From a virus, in the IMG/VR virus record IMGVR_UViG_3300034117_000335, positions 1 through 20,306 of that record: a stretch of DNA of 20,306 nt; one strand, written 5' to 3'. Both the position numbers and the translations under genes were made by a program. Below are positions 6,504 through 13,307 of the stretch, piece after piece. How positions within the stretch are numbered: position 1 is the first letter of the stretch; each line of letters opens with the position of its first letter. The notes below the pieces were generated by a model. That model was not told where the DNA came from. It saw nothing but the letters and a program-made list of their open reading frames with translations, and searched no databases.

Positions 6504-7682
6504 ATGACTGAAAAATCAATTTTAGAACAAGCGTTACTTCAAGTACAGACACTTGAAGAAGCAGTAAAGCAAAATGCAAAGGGTATACTTGCTTCAACTA
6601 TGAAACAAGAACTAAATGACTTGCTTAAAGAATCATTGGAAGAAGAGGAAGAAACTGAAGTTGAGGTTGACGAACAACCTGAGACTGAAGAGAATCCTGA
6701 AGAAGAGGGAGATGATATGTCAGATGACGATGCAACAGCAGACGACTCTGAAAATGATGAAGACCTCGATAACGAACCAAACAAAGACATTGAAGGATTA
6801 GATTCTGAAGATGACGAAGAAGAAGATGAAGATCTTGCTTTACCGCCAGCAGAAGAAGGTTCTGAAGATGAGGACGTAATGGATATGACCGGTGCTTCAG
6901 ATGATGAAGTATTAAAAGTTTTCAAAGCAATGAAACCAGAAGATGGTATCGTGGTTAAGAAAGACGGAAATAGCATTGAGTTTGGTGACGGAGAAGACGA
7001 TTATATTATCAAACTTGATGACGAAATGGATTCAGAGTCTGAGTTTAATGCAGAACCCGAATTCGGTACTGAAGAAGATGAATTTTCAGAAATGGATATG
7101 ATGGGTGATGACATGGAAACTGATGAGGAAGAAACAATTTACGAAATCGAAATTGATGAAGAAGAAGGGGAAGAAGAAGTTGCTGAAGGTGATGAGATGG
7201 AAATCGAAGCTACTGAAGCTGCAAGAACTTATGGTAATGACGTTAGAACTCCAGCTAACCAAGGTAAAAAATACAAAGCTGGTCGTCACGAAATGAACGA
7301 AGAAGTCGAAAAGTTAAAGAAACAAAATTCTGAATACAAGAAGGCTTTAGTTTTATTCAAAGACAAACTTAACGAAGTTGCTGTGTTTAACGCAAACTTA
7401 GCTTACGCTACACGTTTATTTACTGAACACTCTACTACTAAACAAGAGAAATTGAACATATTAAAGAGATTTGATTCAGTTTCAACAATGAATGAATCTA
7501 AAGGTTTATTCAACACAATCAAATCTGAATTAGGTACAAAAACAACAGTTACCGAGTCAGTAGTTGGAAAAATCTCTAATACCCCATCTACATCATCATC
7601 TCAAGAGGTGTTATCAGAAGCTAAGGCTTATGAGAATCCACAATTCAGAAGAATGAAAGATTTAATGGGAAAAATAAAATAA
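6504..7682 (+). CDS. 22: Acidic prohead scaffold protein (T4 gp22-like)
   Basis: This is the probable major scaffold of the prohead core, degraded by the protease before DNA packaging. It is 392 residues: a helical N-terminus (about 1-42), a very long Glu/Asp-rich stretch (about 43-235), a basic linker, a coiled-coil region starting near residue 265 (NEEVEKLKKQNSEYKKAL), the helical NANLAYATRLFTE segment, and a Ser/Thr-rich tail. LSE-A at 370-373 matches the expected protease rule and would release a basic 20-residue C-terminal peptide. Position between protease and capsid genes, acidity and coiled coil all fit gp22, although T4 gp22 is shorter (269) and the acidic block makes up most of the difference. 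The acidic block may mimic DNA charge inside the prohead. It is co-transcribed with the capsid gene 32 bases downstream. Confidence 0.9.
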   Translation: MTEKSILEQALLQVQTLEEAVKQNAKGILASTMKQELNDLLKESLEEEEETEVEVDEQPETEENPEEEGDDMSDDDATADDSENDEDLDNEPNKDIEGLDSEDDEEEDEDLALPPAEEGSEDEDVMDMTGASDDEVLKVFKAMKPEDGIVVKKDGNSIEFGDGEDDYIIKLDDEMDSESEFNAEPEFGTEEDEFSEMDMMGDDMETDEEETIYEIEIDEEEGEEEVAEGDEMEIEATEAARTYGNDVRTPANQGKKYKAGRHEMNEEVEKLKKQNSEYKKALVLFKDKLNEVAVFNANLAYATRLFTEHSTTKQEKLNILKRFDSVSTMNESKGLFNTIKSELGTKTTVTESVVGKISNTPSTSSSQEVLSEAKAYENPQFRRMKDLMGKIK

Positions 7683-7714
7683 TAAATTAAACAAAAAAAA
7701 CAAAAACATACAAA

Positions 7715-9445
7715 ATGGGAGCATTATTAGAATCAGGTATGGTAGGTAACATCGGTCTTAAGCACTTACGTGTTATCAAAGAAGATACCATCAAAAAATG
7801 GGATGACTTAGGCTTTTTAGAAGGTCTTGACGGTCACCAAAAAGATAACATCGCGCAATTATATGAAAACCAAGCGTCTTATTTAATCAACGAAGCAGCA
7901 GTAGCTGATGCGTCTGGTTCATTCGAGACTGTGGTTTTCCCAATCATTCGTCGTGTATTCTCTAAATTATTAGCAAACGATATCGTTTCAGTACAAGCAA
8001 TGAACTTACCAATTGGTAAATTGTTCTTCTTTATCCCTAAAATCCAAGAAAGAAATGGTGCTGGTCACTATTCTCCATACGGAATGCCGGGTGCTGGTGG
8101 AAGCGCTGCAACTGGTTACACAGGTGGTAACTTATATGACAGATTCTACGAAGCTGGTGATGGTAACAGTCCTGATACAGGTCTTTTTGATTATTCAAAA
8201 GGTCAATATTCAGCTGTAACTTTAACTGCAGTTTCTGCGGTTACTTTCAGTAATGGTGCAGTTTCAGCTGTTGCTATTTCTGGTGTTACTGGTGCTTCAA
8301 ACGCACAATCATCTTTAATCTTGAAGTTTACAGGATTCTCTAAAGATGGTCAAGGTAAATTAATCGGACCAAATGGTAACGCAATGGATACTGAAGAATT
8401 TTTAGCATCTGCAGAAGTTAAATACTTAACTGCATCTAAAAACTTCAACGTTGTTACTCAGAAATATGGTAAGGGTATTGTTGAATATGGTCAACAATCA
8501 TCATCAAGTAACTACCCTTCAGGTAACTACAACGACATCTGTGATGAAGATGGTGTTATCTATGTAAGTGTTGATATGCAGAACTACGATCCAACATCTG
8601 GTTTCTCTAACATCACTTTACCTACAGGTACAACAATTGGTGATTTCACATTAACTTTCAGAACTTACGATACTTTAGAATTTGAAGATCAAATCGGTGA
8701 AGTTTCTTTCGATTTACAATCAGTAACAGTTTCTGTAACTGAAAGAAAATTAAGAGCTACATGGTCTCCTGAATTGGCTCAAGACGTTAGTGCATTCCAC
8801 AACATCGATGCTGAAGCTGAATTAACAGCTTTATTATCTGAGCAAATCGCAGCAGAAGTTGACCGTGAAATCTTACGTGATTTACGTAAAGGTGCGGCTT
8901 GGAAAGCTAAGTGGGATTACAATGAGTGGAAATATGGTGGAGCATCAGGTGCTACATTACAAGGTTACACTCAAAAAGACTGGAACCAAACTTTGGTAAC
9001 TAAGGTTAACCAAATTTCAGCTCAAATCCATAAGACTACATTAAGAGGTGGTGCTAACTGGATCGTTGTTTCTTCAGAAGTTTCTGCAGTATTCGATGAT
9101 TTAGAGTATTTCCACGTATCTAACGCAGCTCCTGAGCAAGATTCATACAACATGGGTATCGAGAAAATCGGTTCTCTTGCTGGAAGATATCAAGTATATC
9201 GTGATCCTTACTTCCCAGCTAGCAAGATCTTAATTGGTCACAAAGGTAAATCATTATTGGACGCTGGTTACATCTACGCACCATATGTACCTTTACAATT
9301 AACTCCAACAATGTACAATCCGTTCACAATGACTCCAATCAAAGGAATCATGACACGTTACGCAAAGAAAATGGTAAACAACCGTTACTTTGGTGTAATC
9401 GACGTGAAAGGTATCACTACATTCTCTTTGGATACATTAAGATAA
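7715..9445 (+). CDS. 23: Major capsid protein (T4 gp23-like)
   Basis: This HK97-fold protein forms the capsid hexamers. The 576 residues compare with 521 in T4. Conserved stretches include the N-terminal FETVVFPIIRRVFSKLLAND followed by VSVQAMNLPIGKLFFF, WSPELAQDVSAFHNIDAEAE with the following LTALLSEQIAAEVDREIL, and GGANWIVVSSEVSAV. INE-A at residues 58-61 aligns with the T4 maturation cleavage after Glu65 and would leave a mature protein of 516 residues. The extra length is mainly a Ser/Ala/Thr/Gly/Val-rich insertion around residues 160-300 with degenerate AVS repeats, perhaps a surface domain. Codons are enriched in C-ending AAC, ATC and TTC compared with neighbours, as expected for the most abundant protein. 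No gp24-like vertex protein follows. A strong terminator ends the unit. Confidence 0.97.
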   Translation: MGALLESGMVGNIGLKHLRVIKEDTIKKWDDLGFLEGLDGHQKDNIAQLYENQASYLINEAAVADASGSFETVVFPIIRRVFSKLLANDIVSVQAMNLPIGKLFFFIPKIQERNGAGHYSPYGMPGAGGSAATGYTGGNLYDRFYEAGDGNSPDTGLFDYSKGQYSAVTLTAVSAVTFSNGAVSAVAISGVTGASNAQSSLILKFTGFSKDGQGKLIGPNGNAMDTEEFLASAEVKYLTASKNFNVVTQKYGKGIVEYGQQSSSSNYPSGNYNDICDEDGVIYVSVDMQNYDPTSGFSNITLPTGTTIGDFTLTFRTYDTLEFEDQIGEVSFDLQSVTVSVTERKLRATWSPELAQDVSAFHNIDAEAELTALLSEQIAAEVDREILRDLRKGAAWKAKWDYNEWKYGGASGATLQGYTQKDWNQTLVTKVNQISAQIHKTTLRGGANWIVVSSEVSAVFDDLEYFHVSNAAPEQDSYNMGIEKIGSLAGRYQVYRDPYFPASKILIGHKGKSLLDAGYIYAPYVPLQLTPTMYNPFTMTPIKGIMTRYAKKMVNNRYFGVIDVKGITTFSLDTLR

Positions 9446-9465
9446 TCTTAATAGGATTGAATATG

Positions 9466-9497
9466 AAAAACCCCCGACATGTCGGGGGTTTTTTTAT
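9466..9497 (+). terminator. Strong intrinsic terminator after the capsid gene
   Basis: A perfect GC-rich palindrome, CCCCCGA-CATG-TCGGGGG, is preceded by five A and followed by a T-run. It is the strongest hairpin in the window and sits 20 bases after the capsid stop, as expected for the end of the most highly transcribed unit. Confidence 0.95.
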
Positions 9498-9508
9498 TAT
9501 GTAACGGA

Positions 9509-9538
9509 TATTTATATAATATAAAAAAAATATTTATA
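9509..9538 (+). promoter_or_regulatory. Tandem late promoter boxes before the 301-residue gene
   Basis: Two copies of TATTTATA occur at 9509-9516 and 9531-9538, 22 bases apart start to start. The second ends two bases before the ATG. Either could be the active promoter; the upstream copy would give a leader of about 20 bases. Confidence 0.6.
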
Positions 9539-9540
9539 CG

Positions 9541-10446
9541 ATGAAAAGAAAAGTTATTCAATTAAAAGAATCTGAACTCAAGAGATTGATTTCAAAAATT
9601 ATAGAGGAGCAAACGGCGTCTAATGCGTTTACTCAAGGTCAAACTTTAGGTATGGTTCAAGGACAACAAGCTCGTAAAGCTGTTAATCAAGTTGCATCAA
9701 ACGCGGTTAAAGGGTTAAAAGAAACTGTTGTTACAATCCTTAAAGTATCTTTTAAAATAGTTATAATTGGTGGTGCGGTTGTTTATCTTATTGGAAATGG
9801 GATTTATAAAATAGGTGCAGCAGCTCACAACGCTATTCTTAAGTTTATAGCGGCATCAGGAAAGGCAGTTATTAAAACATTCAATCAAATAAGTCAAAAC
9901 ACAATTAATTCATTTAATAAAATAGGTGTGGCATTTGATAAAGGTATGAACGTTGTAAATCAAAAACTTGCGACATTAAAAGATTCAACAGTTTCAATTG
10001 CAAAATGGGCAATTAACTCATTTAAACAATTTGGTACCCAACAATGGGCAAAAGTTCTTGTTGCCGCGGCCGGAATTAAAGAATTTGCAGGTTTGGTTGG
10101 TGACCACTTAAAAAATAGTTGGGCATCAATACAAAATCAAGTTGGTGTCGCTTGGGATCAAGCATCAAATTGGGCTAAAGGTCAATATAATGCTGCGGTT
10201 CAAGGTGTAAAAAATACCGCTAATGCTGCGGTTCAAGGTGCAAAAAATGTATATAATCAAACTACAAACGCAATAAAAAATAAAGCGGGTGAATTTGCAC
10301 AATCTGCGGCAAATGTTGCCGGTAAAACTTTAGGTGCAATTCAAGGTTTCTTATCAGAAATGTATGAAAGATACCTTTCTTTCTCTAATGATACCGAATC
10401 TATTCTTTCTGAAGCGGTTGCATTCAATGGTAAAGAAATTCTTTAA
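9541..10446 (+). CDS. Candidate internal virion protein with a membrane segment
   Basis: This 301-residue, Ala/Asn/Gln/Lys-rich basic protein is not assignable to a named family. Residues 5-23 (VIQLKESELKRLISKIIEE) form a short amphipathic leader ending in I-x-E, similar to leaders in the - strand genes near 12 kb. A strongly hydrophobic helix follows at about 64-86 (KIVIIGGAVVYLIG core). The rest is long amphipathic helix with tandem AAVQG-KN repeats (about 217-237). LSE-A at 289-292 is a second candidate protease site, ten residues from the C-terminus. It is a single-gene unit with a late box two bases before the ATG and a terminator after the stop, directly downstream of capsid. I infer a protein packaged in the head and perhaps ejected into or through the host membrane; a plain structural protein remains possible. 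Confidence 0.85.
   Translation: MKRKVIQLKESELKRLISKIIEEQTASNAFTQGQTLGMVQGQQARKAVNQVASNAVKGLKETVVTILKVSFKIVIIGGAVVYLIGNGIYKIGAAAHNAILKFIAASGKAVIKTFNQISQNTINSFNKIGVAFDKGMNVVNQKLATLKDSTVSIAKWAINSFKQFGTQQWAKVLVAAAGIKEFAGLVGDHLKNSWASIQNQVGVAWDQASNWAKGQYNAAVQGVKNTANAAVQGAKNVYNQTTNAIKNKAGEFAQSAANVAGKTLGAIQGFLSEMYERYLSFSNDTESILSEAVAFNGKEIL
10188..10248 (+). repeat. 33-base tandem repeat inside the 301-residue gene
   Basis: A 28-base unit at 10188-10215 is repeated at 10221-10248 with one mismatch. The period of 33 bases equals 11 codons, encoding the repeated NAAVQG-KN peptide. Eleven residues is the natural period of an extended right-handed coil or amphipathic helix surface. Confidence 0.85.
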
Positions 10447-10471
10447 TATTTTTTTAAATTAATATTAACAT

Positions 10472-10500
10472 AAAAACCCTCTAAAATATGGAGGGTTTTT
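10472..10500 (+). terminator. Intrinsic terminator after the 301-residue gene
   Basis: AAAAACCCTC pairs with GAGGGTTTTT across a nine-base loop, 26 bases after the stop. The flanking A and T runs make it usable in either direction. It is followed directly by a host-type promoter. Confidence 0.85.
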
Positions 10501-10503
10501 ATT

Positions 10504-10535
10504 TTTGGTATATTCCAAAAAATTAGTTATATTTG
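10504..10535 (+). promoter_or_regulatory. Bacteroidetes-type promoter of the deaminase operon
   Basis: TTTG at 10504-10507 and TATATTTG at 10528-10535 are separated by 20 bases, a full match to the Bacteroidetes housekeeping promoter (TTTG about -33, TAnnTTTG about -7). The -7 element ends four bases before the ATG of the first gene, so the transcript would be leaderless or nearly so. No late box is present. Confidence 0.8.
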
Positions 10536-10539
10536 CATT

Positions 10540-10854
10540 ATGGGTGAGGTAGACTATTCTAAATTAAGGTTAGATGTCTTAGAAAAAATGATACATTCTA
10601 GAGGAATCGAATGTAAAATGAAAAAAGACGAAATGATCAAGGTTTTGAAACTTGATGATGAGGGGAAGTATTTTCCACCCATGAAAGAAACAACATATGA
10701 AAAACATGAAGGTGGGTTAATTGTGGGGATAGATTTAACCAATAAAAACCATTTAATACAAATGGGTAATTTAATTTTAAAAAAAGAGGCTAGAAACCTA
10801 AACAGATATGCCTCCGGTATGTTGTACTATTGGGCAAAACAAAAATTAATTTAA
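10540..10854 (+). CDS. Small SAP-like DNA-binding protein
   Basis: This 104-residue protein has an N-terminal helix-extended-helix region, roughly residues 6-38 (LRLDVLEKMIHSRGIECKMK then KDEMIKVL), that fits the SAP/HeH pattern found in proteins touching nucleic acids. The C-terminal half is basic and aromatic (RYASGMLYYWAKQKLI) with no known motif. It is the first gene of a two-gene operon from a host-type promoter and is followed after one base by the dCMP deaminase gene. This suggests early or middle expression and a role in nucleic-acid metabolism. The SAP assignment rests on pattern only. The start is fixed by the promoter, whose -7 element ends four bases upstream. Confidence 0.82.
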   Translation: MGEVDYSKLRLDVLEKMIHSRGIECKMKKDEMIKVLKLDDEGKYFPPMKETTYEKHEGGLIVGIDLTNKNHLIQMGNLILKKEARNLNRYASGMLYYWAKQKLI

Positions 10855-10855
10855 T

Positions 10856-11296
10856 ATGAATTGGACAGAATATTTTTTAGAGATTGCTGAGGTTGTAAAA
10901 CTAAAATCTAAAGACCAATCTACACAGATAGGTGCAGTTGTCGTTGGTGAGGGTAGAAACGTCCTTTCTACGGGTTATAATTCGTTTCCAAGGGGTTTGG
11001 ACGATTCATTACAAGAACGTCAGGAAAGACCCGAGAAATACTTCTGGATAGAACATGCGGAACGTAATGCAATTTATAATGCCGCTCTTGAGGGTGTATC
11101 ACTCAAAAACTCAACAATTTATCTAACATCGGGATTACCTTGTATGGATTGTGCTAGAGGAATTGTAAATTCAGGTATAAAGACGGTATATTGTAAGGAA
11201 ATCTGCACCACTAAAAATAAAGAAAAGTGGGAGGAATCCCAAAGTAAAGCTAAACAACTTTTAAGTGAGTGTGGGGTTAATGTAATCTATTACTGA
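10856..11296 (+). CDS. cd: Deoxycytidylate (dCMP) deaminase
   Basis: This zinc enzyme converts dCMP to dUMP, feeding thymidylate synthesis and raising the dTTP supply for an AT-rich phage genome. The 146 residues hold the complete cytidine-deaminase active site: His67 and Glu69 in IEHAERNAIYNAA, and Cys96 and Cys99 in GLPCMDCARGI. The N-terminal STQIGAVVVGEGRNVLSTGYNSFPRG segment is typical of the ComEB/T4 Cd family. No deletion or missing key residue is seen, although T4 Cd is longer (193). It lies one base after the SAP-like gene in a host-promoter operon and overlaps the converging reductase gene by seven bases at its 3' end. No clear terminator follows. A broader nucleotide deaminase of the same family cannot be excluded. 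Confidence 0.93.
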   Translation: MNWTEYFLEIAEVVKLKSKDQSTQIGAVVVGEGRNVLSTGYNSFPRGLDDSLQERQERPEKYFWIEHAERNAIYNAALEGVSLKNSTIYLTSGLPCMDCARGIVNSGIKTVYCKEICTTKNKEKWEESQSKAKQLLSECGVNVIYY

Positions 11297-12063
11297 GAAT
11301 CAGGTATTTTAGTATCCTGTATAAATTTTTTATATGAGGATTTATAAGACTTTTGGCTTTCGTCGTTAATATCTTTTGTGTACTGCCAATTCCAATATAA
11401 ATCATCATTTACTTTGAATCCATAAAATGAATGGACTTGTTTTTGTAAATCAACAACATTACTTCCATTCCAATTATGTCCCGTACAAATGTATCCAGAT
11501 TCAATGTCTTTTACTATGTTAGATTCATTATGTACTGTATGTCTATTTTCAACCCAATTAAGTCTTTCAATTAGATTTTGGTAATACATATTTGTTTGTC
11601 CCCATCTTATTGAACTAAAAAATATAACTGCGTCTGATTCAAATAGTTCTTTGGATATTTTCCAAAGTTCGTCTGATTTGTTATTGATACTTGCCCAACA
11701 TCTGTGATGACCTGAGGGATTTTTATCCTTGTCTTCTAATTTGGCTTTTAATACACCACACGAATCACCATCTTTTCTTGATACGTTACCTTCACAAGGA
11801 AATATCTTAAGTTCTGGCACATCTATTAATGTTGATTTATCACCTAATTCATCATTAAGATACATTGCAATCATTTTAGATTTTGGTATATCAATATCAT
11901 TTTTATCCCAATTATGTCTATTAGAACAACTTAATAATAAAATTTTTTTCTTATTTTTAAGAACATCTAAGGTTTTCTTTATAGATTTCCAAGCATCAGA
12001 TTGTACCATCTCCTCCGAAATCATCATTTCTTTAATCCTTTGTATGTTCTCTTGTAAGTTCAT
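11290..12063 (-). CDS. Flavodoxin-like NAD(P)H-dependent FMN reductase family protein
   Basis: This 257-residue protein has a flavodoxin-like fold. After a short leader (LQENIQRIKEMMISEE, 3-18) comes a first strand and FMN phosphate loop candidate KKILLLSCSNRHNW (39-52), then DAVIFFSSIRWGQTNMYYQN (144-163), the second cofactor loop followed by the helix typical of FMN reductases (YQNLIERL). A Cys/His-rich insertion (Cys90, Cys102, His119, His120, Cys122) is unusual and could hold a metal. The leader ends in I-S-E, fitting the phage protease rule, so this may be an enzyme packaged in the head and delivered with the DNA. It is the last gene of the - strand block, nine bases after the DUF5872-like gene, and overlaps the deaminase gene end. 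The fold is well supported; the substrate is unknown. Confidence 0.85.
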   Translation of the reverse strand: MNLQENIQRIKEMMISEEMVQSDAWKSIKKTLDVLKNKKKILLLSCSNRHNWDKNDIDIPKSKMIAMYLNDELGDKSTLIDVPELKIFPCEGNVSRKDGDSCGVLKAKLEDKDKNPSGHHRCWASINNKSDELWKISKELFESDAVIFFSSIRWGQTNMYYQNLIERLNWVENRHTVHNESNIVKDIESGYICTGHNWNGSNVVDLQKQVHSFYGFKVNDDLYWNWQYTKDINDESQKSYKSSYKKFIQDTKIPDSQ

Positions 12064-12072
12064 ATTAAAATT

Positions 12073-12834
12073 TTACCAAGTACGACAAGCCCAATATCTT
12101 GGTTTCCAACGAGGACCTGGATTTGAACAATTATGTCTAGCTCTAAACGATTTACGTCTCTTAGGATTATTTTTCTTAATAACCATTCTTTTTCCTTTGG
12201 CGGACTTACCTCCAAAACCGAAATTTACTTTAACCACCTTACCCTTGTCATTCTTGACGTACACTTTAAACTTTTTAATATCGCCTTGCATAATTTTTCC
12301 AAGTTGAACTTTACGTCCTTGATACTCAGCCTCATTTAACATGTTGGTTGATTCAAAATTTGTATTCTGAACGGAACCCGATTCGTCTTCATAAATTAAA
12401 ACAGGGGTTTCTTCATTATATTCAAAAAGTCTTTGGAACTGGTCTTCGGTTATTTGAATGATTGTTCTTTTTTCCATTTGTTCATCAAATTTTGTCATTG
12501 TTGGTTTATTTCCCTTACCAATTTTAGGGTCTTTTTTTTCAGCTCTCCTCTTTTGTGAGGTCATTGATTTTTTTTCTTTCTTGTCATATGAAGAAGCCAC
12601 TTTTGGGGTATCTTTTGATACTTTCTTAGATGGTCTACATTTTGGGTACCCCTTTCTTCCTTTTTCACCATTCGCATCACTACGTCCACATGGTGGATGT
12701 TTACCATCTATTTTTCTACTAACATCTACCCATTTTTCTTTAAACCATCTACCCAGATCTTCTTGTAGTACCTCACCATTATTGATGGATAGTTTAATAT
12801 ATTGTAGGTCTTCTTCGTTTATGTGTATTTTCAT
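12073..12834 (-). CDS. Two-module basic protein: DUF5872-like plus RHNC-type C-terminal domain
   Basis: This 253-residue, strongly basic protein has two parts, each preceded by a similar leader. Leader one (KIHINEEDLQYIKL, 2-15, ending LQE at 23-25) precedes a segment resembling DUF5872 (WVDVSRKIDGKHPPCGRSD, 35-53, then GYPKCRP and a Lys/Arg-rich stretch). Leader two (IIQITEDQFQRLFEYNEE, 125-142) is followed by LNE-A at 166-169 and a C-terminal domain ending RKSFRARHNCSNPGPRWKPR then YWACRTW, a block I recall from many tailed-phage proteins of unknown function. Cleavage at LNE-A would free an 85-residue, very basic, two-Cys domain, plausibly DNA-binding in the head. The gene lies between two other leader-bearing genes with gaps of three and nine bases. 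Family names come from memory, and the packaging role is inferred. Confidence 0.85.
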   Translation of the reverse strand: MKIHINEEDLQYIKLSINNGEVLQEDLGRWFKEKWVDVSRKIDGKHPPCGRSDANGEKGRKGYPKCRPSKKVSKDTPKVASSYDKKEKKSMTSQKRRAEKKDPKIGKGNKPTMTKFDEQMEKRTIIQITEDQFQRLFEYNEETPVLIYEDESGSVQNTNFESTNMLNEAEYQGRKVQLGKIMQGDIKKFKVYVKNDKGKVVKVNFGFGGKSAKGKRMVIKKNNPKRRKSFRARHNCSNPGPRWKPRYWACRTW

Positions 12835-12837
12835 AAT

Positions 12838-13293
12838 TTATTTTTTACCACTACAATACGAACCTGAGCAGTGTCTTTTACCATCTAATCCTTTTATTTT
12901 ACCCTTACAAACTTGTACAGCATAACCATTGGCATATGCGGATGGGTAAACTTTAAATTTAGATTTTGCCGCAGAAACACCTCTTGAACAAAGCTTATTA
13001 CTTTTTTTTTCTGCTTCGGATAAATTCTTTTGTTCAAAATAACCCTCAATAAAATTCGCCACTTCTTCAATATCATCCTTTGATGTTGTTATATGGTCAC
13101 CCGCCCATGCGTGTTCACCTGTAACTAATTTTGGAAAATCGGATTGATGTTTATAAGATAATATCTTTTCGATATCATTTTTCATTTGAACTAAGTTGGT
13201 TAAAACCATATAAGTTCCGTCTTCAGATATGTGTGATTCTTGTTCCTTTACCACCTTATTTAAATGTTTCTTAATTAATTCAGTTATATTCAT
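12838..13293 (-). CDS. Small leader-bearing protein with Cys-rich basic C-terminal domain
   Basis: This 151-residue protein begins with a short amphipathic leader (MNITELIKKHLNKVVKEQES). A helical middle section follows, then LSE-A at 91-94, then a basic C-terminal domain: LCSRGVSAAKSKFKVYPSAY (101-120), ANGYAVQVCKGKIKGLDGKR (121-140) and a Cys-rich end. The KFKVYPSAYANGYA block is one I recall in many phage proteins of unknown function. Cleavage at LSE-A would free a 58-residue basic domain with four cysteines. It heads a three-gene set (this gene, the two-module gene, the reductase), with a late box three bases before its ATG. I infer a head-packaged, DNA-associated or delivered protein; function is otherwise unknown. 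Confidence 0.85.
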   Translation of the reverse strand: MNITELIKKHLNKVVKEQESHISEDGTYMVLTNLVQMKNDIEKILSYKHQSDFPKLVTGEHAWAGDHITTSKDDIEEVANFIEGYFEQKNLSEAEKKSNKLCSRGVSAAKSKFKVYPSAYANGYAVQVCKGKIKGLDGKRHCSGSYCSGKK

Positions 13294-13296
13294 AGT

Positions 13297-13304
13297 AATA
13301 AATA
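13297..13304 (-). promoter_or_regulatory. Candidate late promoter box TATTTATT (leader-protein operon)
   Basis: On the - strand TATTTATT ends three bases before the ATG of the 151-residue gene, inside the 14-base gap after the preceding structural gene. It has the same spacing as at the terminase and portal genes. Confidence 0.6.
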
Positions 13305-13307
13305 GTT

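Noticed and set aside
6539-6976. Long Ser-rich open frame opposite the scaffold gene
   Set aside because: It is the mirror of Glu/Asp codon repeats (GAA/GAT read backwards give TTC/ATC and TCT/TCA), with no start signal of its own.
9466-9497. Palindrome considered as an operator or attachment site
   Set aside because: The flanking A and T runs and its place just after the capsid stop make it an ordinary strong terminator.
11290-11330. Possible hairpin CAGG/CCTG after the deaminase gene
   Set aside because: Only four base pairs with mismatches inside; not a convincing terminator.
11729-12307. 192-codon + strand open frame across the reductase and two-module genes
   Set aside because: It crosses two well-supported - strand genes, has an unnatural hydrophobic composition and no promoter.
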